DNA of 64,000 nt, taken from the NCBI GenBank assembly GCA_902362775.1, contig CABIXV010000001.1, positions 600,533-664,532 of the forward strand, read 5' to 3'. The notes below the pieces were generated by a model. It did not search any database, had not been told where the DNA came from, and saw only the letters and a program-made list of their open reading frames with translations. This DNA comes from Clostridiales bacterium (GTDB lineage: Bacteria; Bacillota; Clostridia; Oscillospirales; Oscillospiraceae). Shown piece after piece: positions 25,723 through 34,682 of the stretch. Each line of letters begins with the position of its first letter. Position 1 is the first letter of the stretch. A program made the position numbers and the translations under genes.

Positions 25723-27141
25723 TTACGGCTTGATATCCTGGGGCAGCAGCTCCATCAGCTGCTCCCTGGTGGGGCCGTCCAGCTGGGCCACCCGGTCCGC
25801 CTGACGAGCCACCGCCTTCTCAAAGAGGTTGCGTACCTCTCTGGCGTTGCCAAAGTTCTCGTCCCGGTTCCGGTACAGCTCCTCCAGTTCCCTTCGAGCC
25901 AGCCCCTCCCCCTCTCCGGACAGGGCATAGCCGTTCTTACGGCACATGGACACGAAAATATCCATAAGCTGGGCGGCGTCGTAGTCCTCAAAGAAGAAAT
26001 ACTTGTTGAATCGGGACTCCAGTCCCGGATTGGCGTGGATGAATCGCTCCATCCGGTCCGTGTAACCGGCCACGATGACGATCAGGTCCTTTCGGTGGTC
26101 CTCCATGTTTTTCAGCAGCACCTCGATGGCCTCATGTCCGAAGTCGTTGGCGCTGTCCGAGCTGGCCAGGGCGTAGGCCTCATCGATAAACAGCACGCCG
26201 CCCACCGCCTTCTGTACCGCCTCCTGGGTTTTCAGGGCAGTCTGGCCCACAAAACCGGCCACCAGTCCGGACCGGTCCACCTCCACCATCTGCCCGGTGG
26301 ACAGCACCCCTATCGCCTGGTATATCTTGGCCAGCAGCCGGGCTACCGTGGTCTTGCCAGTCCCCGGATTTCCCATGAATACCAGGTGGAGGGACATGGG
26401 CGGGACGGGCAGGCCCGCCTCCTCCCGAAGCCTGCGCACCTTCACCAGATTGATGAGGCTCTTCACATCGGACTTCACCTTGTCCAGGCCGCATAGCCCG
26501 TCCAGCTCGGCCAGCAGCTCCTCCAACTTGGGACGTTCAGCGGCAGGCCCTTCCTCTTTCTTTTCCGTGGGCTCCTCCCTCTGCGGCTGGGCAGGGGGCG
26601 GAGGCGGGACAGGCCGTCGGGCGATGAAGTCGTCCGCCTTCAAGGCGGGACGGTCAGCACGCAGCCCCTCCTGGTCGCACAGGTGGAGGAGAGTGTCGTT
26701 ACAGGAGTTGACAAACCCCGCCTCGCTCTCGCTCACCACATCGTCCACAGCGGCCAGCAGGAGTAGGACCAGGGTAAGCTGGTCAGCAAATCGCCGGGCC
26801 AGAGTGGTTCCCTTCATCCGGTCGTACCGGAGCAGGTCCTGGAAAAAGGCGGGGGGCTGAAACAGGTCAAAGCCGGCCACCCCTGTGGCCACCTCCCAGT
26901 ACAGGGCGGAGGGCACCGGATTCCCGGCAGAATAGACCGCATTATAAAATTCCACATGTCGGGGAGTGATGGCGCTGGCGTTGTCCGCCTGCCACACCCC
27001 CAGGGCATATTGGCGCATATAGCCGTCCACCTGACGGCTGAACGTCAGGCGCAGAGCCGGGTCCGGAATCAATTTGCGGAAGGCGGTGACGATTTCGTTG
27101 TACTGCTTATGCACCTCGCCGGCGGTCATAGTCCCCTTCAT
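25723..27141 (-). CDS. CbbX/CfqX-type AAA+ ATPase with an N-terminal helical domain
   Basis: 472 residues. Residues 1-165 form a mostly helical region that includes a TerB-like acidic stretch (LLAAVDDVVSESEAGFV). A proline-rich, charged linker (about 175-205) leads to a single AAA+ module: Walker A GNPGTGKTTVARLL at 257-270, Walker B GVLFIDEAYAL near 315-325, sensor/arginine region SRFNKYFFFEDY, and sensor 2 GNAREVRNLFEKA. The module matches CbbX/SpoVK ring ATPases that remodel protein complexes. The target is unknown. Its neighbours (cupin, MtaB) do not identify a partner. Confidence 0.85.
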   Translation of the reverse strand: MKGTMTAGEVHKQYNEIVTAFRKLIPDPALRLTFSRQVDGYMRQYALGVWQADNASAITPRHVEFYNAVYSAGNPVPSALYWEVATGVAGFDLFQPPAFFQDLLRYDRMKGTTLARRFADQLTLVLLLLAAVDDVVSESEAGFVNSCNDTLLHLCDQEGLRADRPALKADDFIARRPVPPPPPAQPQREEPTEKKEEGPAAERPKLEELLAELDGLCGLDKVKSDVKSLINLVKVRRLREEAGLPVPPMSLHLVFMGNPGTGKTTVARLLAKIYQAIGVLSTGQMVEVDRSGLVAGFVGQTALKTQEAVQKAVGGVLFIDEAYALASSDSANDFGHEAIEVLLKNMEDHRKDLIVIVAGYTDRMERFIHANPGLESRFNKYFFFEDYDAAQLMDIFVSMCRKNGYALSGEGEGLARRELEELYRNRDENFGNAREVRNLFEKAVARQADRVAQLDGPTREQLMELLPQDIKP

Positions 27142-27300
27142 CGCGCACCCCTCTCTTCCCGCGCCAGCGGCACGGGGGCTTTGTTCCTTTTATTATAAAA
27201 GAAAGGGGGGCGGCGGTCAAGGATACACGCCTCCCTTTCTCTCCTTCTCACGAAATTCCGACATAAGATTATGAACATTTTGTTATTTCGACATTTTTCG

Positions 27301-27329
27301 TTGACGACACTATAAAATCCTTGTACAAT
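27301..27329 (+). promoter_or_regulatory. Promoter of the zinc-ribbon/SH3b gene
   Basis: TTGACG (27301-27306), 17-bp spacer, TACAAT (27324-27329); both 5/6. The start site would lie about 50 bases before the ATG at 27385. Confidence 0.75.
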
Positions 27330-27384
27330 GGACTATATCCCCTTGTTGACGCAAGGATATCCTAGCTTGTGGAGGAACTCGATC

Positions 27385-28386
27385 ATGGCAGAAAAACAGG
27401 CCCCCTCCCGCCGCGGCGGAGCCAGCACCCAGAATGCTCCCCGGCGCAACGATGTGATACGCTGTGACAAATGCGGCGAGTACTACGCAACTACTTATAA
27501 ACGCTGTCCCTTCTGTGACGAGCGCCCTGGACGGGGCGGAGGCAGTGGACGGCGTGTGGCCAATACCCGAGGCGGCGGCTACGGAGGACCGGTGAATCCG
27601 GTCCAGGTGGTAGCTCTGGTCATCTCTCTGGTCTTGATCATCGCCGCGCTGTTTATCGTCTTTACCAAACTGCTCCCCCTGTTTACCCAGGACAAGGACG
27701 GTGGCTCCTCCTCGGCGGGTACCAGCCAGAGCACCTCCATCGGCGGCTCCACCTCTACAAGCTCCCCTGACGGCAGCTCCCCCAATTCCAGCCAGAGTGG
27801 CGGAGACCAGTCAGAGCAGCCGGATCCCCAGCCCGACCCCGAACCTGTGGCTGTGTCCAGCCTGACGCTGAATAAGTCCGACATCACCCTCCAGGCCAAT
27901 GAAACATTTGAATTTGTGGTCAAGGTGGACCCCGCCGACGCCACAGTTGCCTGGTCCAGCAGCGATGAGTCGGCCCTGACCGTCACCCAGGACGGTATGA
28001 TCACCAATGTGAATACCACCGGTGATCTGGTCAAGGTCACGGTCACCGCCACCGCCGGAGACAAGACCGCCCAGTGTACTGTTTACTGCAGGGGTTCTGG
28101 CACCTCCTCCAGCGGCAGCACCGGCGGCCAGAGTGGAAATACTGGCTCTACCGGTGGGAGCACTGGAACTACCGGCACCATCGCCCCTAACACGCCCGCC
28201 ACCATTGTAAACGCTGAGAACGGTTTGAATATCCGCTCCGGCCCAGGCAAGGAGTACGACGTGGTGGCCAGTGCTTCCAACGGCGCCAAGATCACCGTCT
28301 TGGAGGAAACCAACGGCTGGTGCAAATTTGACTACGGCGGAGGCAAAATCGGCTACATATCCAAGGACTATGTCTCGGTCGGCTGA
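27385..28386 (+). CDS. Zinc-ribbon, single-TM, BIG2 and SH3b surface protein
   Basis: 333 residues. A cytoplasmic zinc ribbon (CDKCGEYY ... CPFCDE, near 27-49) is followed by one membrane helix (near 75-98). Next comes a Ser/Gly/Thr-rich linker, a BIG2-like Ig domain (VSSLTLNKSDITLQANETFE near 155-235), a second Ser/Gly/Thr linker, and a C-terminal bacterial SH3 domain (GLNIRSGPGKEYDVVASASN onward). SH3b and BIG2 domains bind peptidoglycan or cell-surface polymers. The design suggests a sensor or anchor joining a cytoplasmic zinc finger to the wall. The ATG at 27385 is preceded by GGAGGAACTCGATC. Confidence 0.8.
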   Translation: MAEKQAPSRRGGASTQNAPRRNDVIRCDKCGEYYATTYKRCPFCDERPGRGGGSGRRVANTRGGGYGGPVNPVQVVALVISLVLIIAALFIVFTKLLPLFTQDKDGGSSSAGTSQSTSIGGSTSTSSPDGSSPNSSQSGGDQSEQPDPQPDPEPVAVSSLTLNKSDITLQANETFEFVVKVDPADATVAWSSSDESALTVTQDGMITNVNTTGDLVKVTVTATAGDKTAQCTVYCRGSGTSSSGSTGGQSGNTGSTGGSTGTTGTIAPNTPATIVNAENGLNIRSGPGKEYDVVASASNGAKITVLEETNGWCKFDYGGGKIGYISKDYVSVG

Positions 28387-28399
28387 TATTCATTGAAAG

Positions 28400-28425
28400 C
28401 TGGGGCCCGCTGGGCCCCAGTTTTT
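28400..28425 (+). terminator. Intrinsic terminator of the SH3b gene
   Basis: CTGGGGCCC-GCT-GGGCCCCAG then TTTTT. The next promoter begins two bases later. Confidence 0.85.
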
Positions 28426-28426
28426 C

Positions 28427-28455
28427 TTGACATTCCAATTAGACAGTTGTAAAAT
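28427..28455 (+). promoter_or_regulatory. Promoter of the BlaI/BlaR1-like pair
   Basis: Perfect TTGACA (28427-28432), 17-bp spacer, TAAAAT (28450-28455). Confidence 0.8.
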
Positions 28456-28474
28456 ATAGATAGACAAACGTCTA
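28440..28474 (+). promoter_or_regulatory. Two BlaI-type operators
   Basis: A perfect site TAGAC-AAAC-GTCTA at 28461-28474, just after the -10, and a degenerate copy TAGAC-AGTT-GTAAA at 28440-28453 inside the spacer. The core resembles BlaI/MecI half-sites (GACA/TGTC type). Binding here would block RNA polymerase, so the pair is probably autoregulated. Confidence 0.65.
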
Positions 28475-28490
28475 ATAAGGAGGTGCCGAT

Positions 28491-28868
28491 ATGACCGACG
28501 CGCTGACCCGACTTCCCGACGCGGAGCTTGAGGTGATGCAGGCCCTGTGGGCCCTGGACACCTACCCTGCTCACACGGCGGACATCGCCGCCCGGCTGGA
28601 GCGGGACTGGAAGGCCCCCACCCTGCTCAAGCTGCTCTCCCGGTTGGAGGAACGGGGCTTCGTCCGAGGGGAGAAGGCCGGCAGAGCGAACCTGTATACC
28701 CCGCTGGTCGCCCAAAAGGACTATCTGAAGGCCGAGAGCCGCTCCTTTCTGGACCGGCTCCACGGCGGCTCGCTGCCCAGTCTGGTGGCCGCCCTGCTGC
28801 CCGACGCCAAGCTGACCCAGGAGGACGTGGCCGCGCTGGAGGCGCTGCTGGAAAAAGGAGGTCGCTGA
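28491..28868 (+). CDS. BlaI/MecI/CopY-family repressor
   Basis: 125 residues. A winged helix (LPDAELEVMQALWALDTYPA, then APTLLKLLSRLEERGFVRGE) with a C-terminal dimer helix region (FLDRLHGGSLPSLVAALL). Repressors of this type are inactivated by proteolysis triggered by a BlaR1-like membrane protease, encoded here by the next gene. The ATG has AAGGAGGTGCCGAT upstream, and two operator-like sites lie in the promoter. Confidence 0.92.
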   Translation: MTDALTRLPDAELEVMQALWALDTYPAHTADIAARLERDWKAPTLLKLLSRLEERGFVRGEKAGRANLYTPLVAQKDYLKAESRSFLDRLHGGSLPSLVAALLPDAKLTQEDVAALEALLEKGGR

Positions 28869-28869
28869 T

Positions 28870-31458
28870 ATGGCAGAAAATCTGACCCATCTTCTGGCCA
28901 CCAGCCTGGGCTTTGGGGCCCTGATCGCCCTGCTTCTGTTCCTGCGCCGGCGGCTGGAGGGGCGGTTTGCCCCAACCTGGTGGCGGCAGGTGTGGACCTG
29001 GCTGATGGTGGTCATGTTCCTGTACCTGCCCGCCCGGTCCTTTCTGGCCGTCTGGGTACCCTCCCTCGTTGATGTGGCCACCCCCCAGGCGGTGGTGGAG
29101 GGGGCTTACGACCGGGTGAACGGCTATTCGCGGGACCACGAGCGGATCGTGGAGGCCGGGAGCGGCGGGGGCGGCGGAGCTATGGCGACCATTGATGGAG
29201 AAAATATCTGGTTCCGACACCATGTCCACTATGAGGATGCCGCGGGCCGGGATGTGCTGATCCGGGACAACGACTACCTGCGCACGGTCACCATAGACGG
29301 CACCACCACCTATACCGTCCACTGGACTGGAATGGCCTATCTTGTTTACTGGCTGACCGCCGCCGCCCTCTTTTTCGGGGGGCTGGTCCGCTATGGGCTG
29401 TTCCGCCGCCGGGCTCTCCGGCAGAGCATCCCCGTCGGGGAGGAGGATCTGGCCGCCCTGGCGGAGCAGAGGAGGGTGGTGGGCTGTGACCGCCCGCTGG
29501 AACTGTACCGCTGCACCCTGGTCCACACTCCGCTGCTCATGGGATTTCTCCACCCGGTCATTCTGCTGCCCCAGGGCCAGACCGGCGGCAGTCTGGGGAC
29601 CGCCCTGGCTCACGAGCTGACCCACCTGAAGCACCGGGACACCGGCTATCTGCTTCTGATTTCTCTGGTCCGAAGTCTCCACTGGTTTAACCCTCTGGTA
29701 TGGCTCATGGCCCGCCGGGCGCGGCAGGACGTGGAACTGTGCTGTGACTACGAGCTGCTGAAGGTCCGGGACGAGGCGGGCCGCCGGGCCTATGGCCGGA
29801 CCCTTCTGGACCAGATGACCGCCGGGGAGCATGGCCTGTCCCGGCTGACCACCGGCTTTTCCGGGGACAAGAGGGAGGTCTTTGCCCGCTTCCGGGCCAT
29901 CATGGACAGCTCCCCCAAGCGCCGGGGCCGGGCGGCGATGGCGGCGGCGATGGCCGCCGCTGTGCTGGCAGGCAGCCTGGTTGGCTGTCAGGCCGAGGCA
30001 GATAGGCCGGAGGGGGATGGAGCCTGGATCACCGCCCTGGACCCGGAGGCGGGCACAGTCGCCTATGTCCCCCTGACCCGGGAGCAGCTGTCCGACCCCG
30101 ACGCCCTGTGGGATGAGGTATTTTCCGGAAATCTCCTGTCCCGTGAGCGCACAGCGGAGCTGGCGGAGGGGGCGTCTCTGCTCCACACTTGGGAGGGGGA
30201 GGCCTACTCCCTCAACCCCGTTACCATTCAGCACACCGTTGGCATGTCCCAGGCCGGTGTCCCCGGCGAGGTGGTGCTGGACGGAGCGGGGCGGGCGGTC
30301 CGGGTCCAGCTCTCTGACAGCGCCCATTTGGCTTTGGACGGGGCCAGCCTGGACTTTACTGGCTGGTGCGGCCGGATAGAGCTTCCGGGGCCGGGGGCCG
30401 CCCTTCTCTCCTCCATTCCTGTGGAGCCGGGCAGCATCTTTTTCTACGACGGCGGGGATAGTGTAACCATCGACCCGCAGAGCAGACAGGGCGCTGACAG
30501 CGACCACACTCAATATACCCTGCCGGTGTCAGCGGAGGCCGCCCAGGCCTGGGCAGAGCTGGAGGGGGACGATTTGGCCTATGGATATACCCTCACGGTA
30601 GTGGACGGCACGGTTACTCAAATTGAGGCGAGGCCCTCGCCGGGGGCCTACCTTCCGTTGCCTCCCTCTGACGCGCTGAAGGCCATGTCGGACCTTCAGG
30701 GCGGGGATATTGCGGATATCTCCTTCTCCGGCGGCCCAGTGACCGTCGGCTGGGCGGAGGGGTTGGACCGGGATAAGCTGGCCCGTATGATCCGTCAGGC
30801 CGCCGGACAGCCTCAGGTTCCAGAGGCTGTCACGCACAGTGACGAGGGCTTTCTGGACTATGGGCTTTGGACACTGAACCTCTATCTCAAAGACGGCAGC
30901 CGCCTTTCCCTCTACGCAGGGCGGGCAGAGGATCAGGTCAGCATCTCGGAGACCGTCCATCTGCAAGAATGCCCGGAGCTGTATTACTTGATCCGTTCCG
31001 CCTCAGACAGCACCCAGCACATCGCCGTCACAGACCCTGCCATCCTGGAGGTAATGGATCAGGTGCTGACAGATACCCTGGCCCTGTGGAATACGCCGGA
31101 CCACGGCGGCGAATACAGGGCGTCCTATCTAGACGCTCAACTCACTGCCCTCTCCCTGCTGGAACCTCCGGAACCACTGGGGGACAGCGTGGCGCTGTAC
31201 GGTTATGACCTGGGCTTTGTGGTGGATGACCTATTCAATGCCCCATGGGCGGACAGCTCCTGGGTAGACAGCCAGCTTCGCTATCATACCGGACTTAACG
31301 CTTATCTGGCGGCAGAGCGTGGAGGGGATGGCTCCGTCCTCCGCTGGGGTACCTTTCTGCACAAGTGCTCTCCGCCCTTTGGCAGTTGGGATGAAGAAAT
31401 GCGGAGCGCCTTTTCCACCAGCGCCGCCCACGCCCTGGAGCGGGGCGGGGTGGAATAG
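28870..31458 (+). CDS. BlaR1-like M56 membrane metalloprotease with a novel sensor region
   Basis: 862 residues, longer than BlaR1 (about 600). Several membrane helices in the first 180 residues; M56 zinc site HELTHLKHRD near 247-256 with the downstream LVWLMARRARQDVELCCDYE; then a membrane helix (AAAMAAAVLAGSLVGC near 355-370) and a C-terminal extracellular part of about 490 residues. That part has no Ser-x-x-Lys penicillin-binding motif that I can see, so the signal is probably not a beta-lactam captured by a PBP-like domain. It presumably cleaves or triggers loss of the BlaI-like repressor encoded just upstream. A hairpin follows at 31478. Confidence 0.85.
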   Translation: MAENLTHLLATSLGFGALIALLLFLRRRLEGRFAPTWWRQVWTWLMVVMFLYLPARSFLAVWVPSLVDVATPQAVVEGAYDRVNGYSRDHERIVEAGSGGGGGAMATIDGENIWFRHHVHYEDAAGRDVLIRDNDYLRTVTIDGTTTYTVHWTGMAYLVYWLTAAALFFGGLVRYGLFRRRALRQSIPVGEEDLAALAEQRRVVGCDRPLELYRCTLVHTPLLMGFLHPVILLPQGQTGGSLGTALAHELTHLKHRDTGYLLLISLVRSLHWFNPLVWLMARRARQDVELCCDYELLKVRDEAGRRAYGRTLLDQMTAGEHGLSRLTTGFSGDKREVFARFRAIMDSSPKRRGRAAMAAAMAAAVLAGSLVGCQAEADRPEGDGAWITALDPEAGTVAYVPLTREQLSDPDALWDEVFSGNLLSRERTAELAEGASLLHTWEGEAYSLNPVTIQHTVGMSQAGVPGEVVLDGAGRAVRVQLSDSAHLALDGASLDFTGWCGRIELPGPGAALLSSIPVEPGSIFFYDGGDSVTIDPQSRQGADSDHTQYTLPVSAEAAQAWAELEGDDLAYGYTLTVVDGTVTQIEARPSPGAYLPLPPSDALKAMSDLQGGDIADISFSGGPVTVGWAEGLDRDKLARMIRQAAGQPQVPEAVTHSDEGFLDYGLWTLNLYLKDGSRLSLYAGRAEDQVSISETVHLQECPELYYLIRSASDSTQHIAVTDPAILEVMDQVLTDTLALWNTPDHGGEYRASYLDAQLTALSLLEPPEPLGDSVALYGYDLGFVVDDLFNAPWADSSWVDSQLRYHTGLNAYLAAERGGDGSVLRWGTFLHKCSPPFGSWDEEMRSAFSTSAAHALERGGVE

Positions 31459-31477
31459 CACCCCAACGACAGTGCGT

Positions 31478-31510
31478 GAGGCCGGCGGCAGAAAGCCGCC
31501 GGCCTCTTGA
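31478..31510 (+). terminator. GC-rich hairpin after the M56 protease gene
   Basis: Twelve-base arms GAGGCCGGCGGC and GCCGCCGGCCTC with AGAAA loop, but only a weak T stretch (TTGAAATTT) behind it. Confidence 0.5.
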
Positions 31511-31535
31511 AATTTCCCATAAATTACGGTAAGAT
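31507..31535 (+). promoter_or_regulatory. Candidate promoter of nadE
   Basis: TTGAAA (31507-31512), 17-bp spacer, TAAGAT (31530-31535), about 70 bases before the ATG. No NiaR-like palindrome is present here. Confidence 0.45.
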
Positions 31536-31602
31536 AACAAAAGAAACTGGGCGGCGGGGCCGCTCTTGTCAACGAGATTCACTCCATAGGAGGTTTTTTA
31601 TC

Positions 31603-33525
31603 ATGCGGGACGGATTTATCAAAGTGGCCGCCGGTACCCCGGAGATCCGGGTGGCCGACTGTGCCTATAACGCCCGACAGTGCATCGCCCTGATCCGGGA
31701 AGCTCAGGGGCAGGGCGTCAAAGTCCTGGCCCTTCCGGAATTATGTCTGACCGGCTATACCTGTGGCGACCTGTTTTTCCAGGACACCCTGCTCCGCGGC
31801 GCCGAAGATGCGCTGGGGCAGATGCTGGAGGCCACCCGTCCCGTGGATATGCTGGTGGCCCTGGGGCTTCCGGTGCGGGCGGAGGGCAAGCTTTACAACT
31901 GCGCCGCTGTGCTCTGCCGGGGGGAGCTGCTGGGGCTGGTGCCTAAAACCTGCCTGCCCAACTACGGGGAATTTTATGAGAAGCGGTGGTTTGAGCCCGG
32001 GCCGGAGGAGGAATTTCTCTCTCTGACCCTGTGCGGACAGGAGGTCTTTCTGGGCAAGCGCCACCTGTTCCGGTGCGACACTCTGCCCGATCTGGTGGTC
32101 GGCGTGGAGATCTGCGAGGATCTGTGGTCCTCCGCCCCCCCCTCCGTTTTTCTGGCCCAGTCCGGCGCCACTCTGATCCTAAATCTGTCGGCTTCCAACG
32201 AGACGGTGGGCAAGGCGGACTATCGACGGGCTCTGGTTGCCGGTCAGTCCGGGCGTCTGATGTGCGGCTATGTCTATGCCGACGCCGGCGAGGGGGAGTC
32301 CACCACCGATCTGGTCTTTGCCGGCCACAATCTGATTGCGGAAAACGGGACCGTCCTGGCGGAGCGCCGCTTTGCGGATGGACTGACTGTCAGCGAGGTG
32401 GATGTGGCCCGGATCGCCTTCGAGCGCCGCCGCATCACTACCTTCCCCCCCGCCAGACAGGAGCGGATGGACTGGTCCGAATTCTCGCTGGAGCCGGTGG
32501 AAACCTCCCTCACACGCCCCATTGGGACAAATCCCTTTGTCCCCGACGACAGCGGTGACCGGGACCGGCGCTGCCGGGAGATCCTGCATATCGCCGCTCT
32601 AGGCTTAAAAAAGCGGCTGGCTCATACTGGGGCCAAAAGCGCCGTGGTGGGGCTGTCCGGTGGGCTGGACTCTACCTTGGCCCTGCTCATCACCGCCAGG
32701 GCCATGGATTTGCTAGGCCGGCCCCGCACGGACATCACCGCTGTCACCATGCCCTGCTTTGGCACCACCAGCCGTACCAAGTCTAACGCCCAGCTGCTGG
32801 CCGAGCGAATCGGGACCACATTCCAGACCATCGATATCGGCGAGGCGGTGCGAGTCCACTTCCGGGATATCGGCCAGTCTATGGACGACCTATCCGTCAC
32901 CTTTGAAAATGGCCAGGCCCGGGAGCGTACCCAGGTTCTGATGGATGTAGCCAACCACCAGGGTGGGCTGGTCATCGGTACAGGCGACCTCTCCGAGCTG
33001 GCTCTGGGCTGGGCCACCTACAACGGAGACCATATGTCCATGTATGGCGTGAACGGCTCTATTCCTAAAACTCTGGTACGCCATCTGGTGGCCTACTCCG
33101 CAGATACGGTGGAGCCCTCCGACCCCGAACTGGCCGCCGTTCTGCGGGATATCCTGGACACTCCCGTCTCTCCAGAGCTGCTCCCCCCCAAGGAGGGGGA
33201 GATCGCCCAACGGACCGAGGATCTGGTTGGACCCTACGAGCTGCACGACTTTTTCCTTTACTACGCCGTCCGCTGGGGCTTCTCCCCCCGCAAGGTGTTC
33301 CGGCTGGCCTTGTACGCCCTGGGGAACTACTATGACCGGGCGGCCATCCTGAAGTGGCTCCAAAATTTCTACCGCCGCTTCTTTGCCCAGCAGTTCAAAC
33401 GCTCCTGCCTGCCCGACGGGCCCAAGGTGGGCTCCCTGACTCTGTCTCCCCGTGGAGACTGGCGGATGCCCAGCGATGCGGTGAACTCCCTCTGGATGGA
33501 GGAGCTGGATCAGCTTCAAAGCTAA
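31603..33525 (+). CDS. nadE: Glutamine-dependent NAD+ synthetase
   Basis: 640 residues, two domains. The nitrilase-like glutaminase (residues 1-300) has the catalytic triad regions ALPELCLTGYTCGD (Glu), LVPKTCLPNYGEFYE (Lys) and VGVEICEDLW (Cys). The synthetase domain has the PP-loop VVGLSGGLDSTLALL near 347 and TGDLSELALGW. It amidates nicotinate adenine dinucleotide to NAD+ using glutamine. The ATG at 31603 has AGGAGGTTTTTTATC upstream. It ends at a strong terminator. Confidence 0.97.
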   Translation: MRDGFIKVAAGTPEIRVADCAYNARQCIALIREAQGQGVKVLALPELCLTGYTCGDLFFQDTLLRGAEDALGQMLEATRPVDMLVALGLPVRAEGKLYNCAAVLCRGELLGLVPKTCLPNYGEFYEKRWFEPGPEEEFLSLTLCGQEVFLGKRHLFRCDTLPDLVVGVEICEDLWSSAPPSVFLAQSGATLILNLSASNETVGKADYRRALVAGQSGRLMCGYVYADAGEGESTTDLVFAGHNLIAENGTVLAERRFADGLTVSEVDVARIAFERRRITTFPPARQERMDWSEFSLEPVETSLTRPIGTNPFVPDDSGDRDRRCREILHIAALGLKKRLAHTGAKSAVVGLSGGLDSTLALLITARAMDLLGRPRTDITAVTMPCFGTTSRTKSNAQLLAERIGTTFQTIDIGEAVRVHFRDIGQSMDDLSVTFENGQARERTQVLMDVANHQGGLVIGTGDLSELALGWATYNGDHMSMYGVNGSIPKTLVRHLVAYSADTVEPSDPELAAVLRDILDTPVSPELLPPKEGEIAQRTEDLVGPYELHDFFLYYAVRWGFSPRKVFRLALYALGNYYDRAAILKWLQNFYRRFFAQQFKRSCLPDGPKVGSLTLSPRGDWRMPSDAVNSLWMEELDQLQS

Positions 33526-33587
33526 CCGGAAATAGGCTATCAGCCGCTTTTGAGACCCAGCCCAAATCCGCCTGCAACAGAAAAGGC

Positions 33588-33624
33588 AAACCGCGGCCCC
33601 GGTGTTTCGGGGCCGCGGTTTTTA
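33588..33624. terminator. Bidirectional terminator between nadE and the LysR gene
   Basis: Fourteen-base arms AAACCGCGGCCCCG and CGGGGCCGCGGTTT with a six-base loop. Overlaps the stop codon of the minus-strand LysR gene. Confidence 0.85.
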
Positions 33625-34551
33625 CTGCAGCACTTCCTTTGTAATCTCTATAAACCGCTCGCCAAAATGGGACAAATATCGGTCCTGACGAAATCCAGCT
33701 ACCAGCTTGCTGAAGGTGGAGGGGTCCGTGAGGGGAAACAGGTCTACCCCACCCGCCGATGCCGTGGGGGATGGAATGGCCCGTAGAAACAGCTCCGGAC
33801 AAATGGTAATCCCGATGCCAGATTGCGCCATCGCTAAGGTGGTAACCGTATTTTCTGTTTCCAAAATCAGCTTTGGCTTGAAGTAATACCGGCTGAAATA
33901 CTGATCAATAATATTCCGTGTCCGGTTTCCCCGCTTAATGAGGATAAAAGGCACCTGCTGGAACGCTCCGATATCCGCTCCCTGTGCAAACTGGGCCCGG
34001 ACCTCCTCCGCTCGCTCGCCAAATAACTCGTCGGTGAAGGCTCTGGGCACCACCATGACTAATCTTTGCTCCGTCAGAGGTTCGGTTCGCACACCATCCA
34101 TCATGATGGGCTGAAAGCAGATAATCAGGTCCACTCGGCCGTGGGACAGCTCGTCCTCCAACTGGGTAGAGTTTCCCTCAAAAAGAGAAAATTCCACCAA
34201 AGGGAACTCCTGTCGAAATTTTGGCAGGATATCCGGCATAAGCGCCAGACCGCAGGTATGGGAGATCCCGACCCTCAGCATTCCTAAGTAGTGGCGGTTG
34301 ATATCTCCTACTTTGGTCTGATATTGGCTGTACAGGTCTAGGATCTGGGTAGCCGTTTCCACCAGCAGACCGCCGGCATAAGTCAGAGACAGTTTGGGGG
34401 AGCGGGTAAAGAGCTTAACATCCAGTTCCCGCTCCATATTGCTGATGTGATTGGACAAGGACTGTTGGGAGATATACAGCCGCTCTGCGGCCCGAGTAAT
34501 GTTTAGTTCTTCAGCTACCATCAAAAAATATTTTAGATGCAGAAAATTCAT
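33622..34551 (-). CDS. LysR-family regulator, divergent from a 2-hydroxyacid dehydrogenase
   Basis: 309 residues. Winged HTH at the N-terminus (FLMVAEELNITRAAERLYIS then LSNHISNMERELDVKLF) and a periplasmic-binding-like effector domain (LRVGISHTCGLALMPDILPK onward). The ATG at 34551 follows AAGGAGGCTAAGT. It is transcribed away from the dehydrogenase gene at 34752, the usual LysR arrangement. Its own promoter has its -35 inside a 17-bp palindrome, which suggests negative autoregulation. Confidence 0.92.
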   Translation of the reverse strand: MNFLHLKYFLMVAEELNITRAAERLYISQQSLSNHISNMERELDVKLFTRSPKLSLTYAGGLLVETATQILDLYSQYQTKVGDINRHYLGMLRVGISHTCGLALMPDILPKFRQEFPLVEFSLFEGNSTQLEDELSHGRVDLIICFQPIMMDGVRTEPLTEQRLVMVVPRAFTDELFGERAEEVRAQFAQGADIGAFQQVPFILIKRGNRTRNIIDQYFSRYYFKPKLILETENTVTTLAMAQSGIGITICPELFLRAIPSPTASAGGVDLFPLTDPSTFSKLVAGFRQDRYLSHFGERFIEITKEVLQ

Positions 34552-34591
34552 ACTTAGCCTCCTTGACTTTGACGGAGTTCCTTCACTTTTT

Positions 34592-34682
34592 TTGTGGTAT
34601 GCAACTATTTTATCACAGTCAAACAGTTGTGGCAACCATAACCAAAAAAGTGATATTCTTGGCAAAGATTTTGTGGCATAAT
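34592..34682. promoter_or_regulatory. LysR operator region with TTGTGG repeats
   Basis: TTGTGG occurs at 34592, 34627 and 34671. The middle one forms the interrupted palindrome GTTGTGGCAACCATAAC (34626-34642), which fits the T-N11-A rule. The third abuts CATAAT (34677-34682), the likely -10 of the dehydrogenase, which lacks a good -35 and so probably needs activation. Confidence 0.5.
34607..34635 (-). promoter_or_regulatory. Promoter of the LysR gene
   Basis: Minus strand TTGCCA (34635-34630), 17-bp spacer, TAAAAT (34612-34607). The -35 lies within the palindrome at 34626-34642. Confidence 0.65.

Noticed and set aside
28627..30513. 628-codon minus-strand open frame opposite the M56 protease gene
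   Set aside because: Shadow of a well supported gene pair; no motifs.
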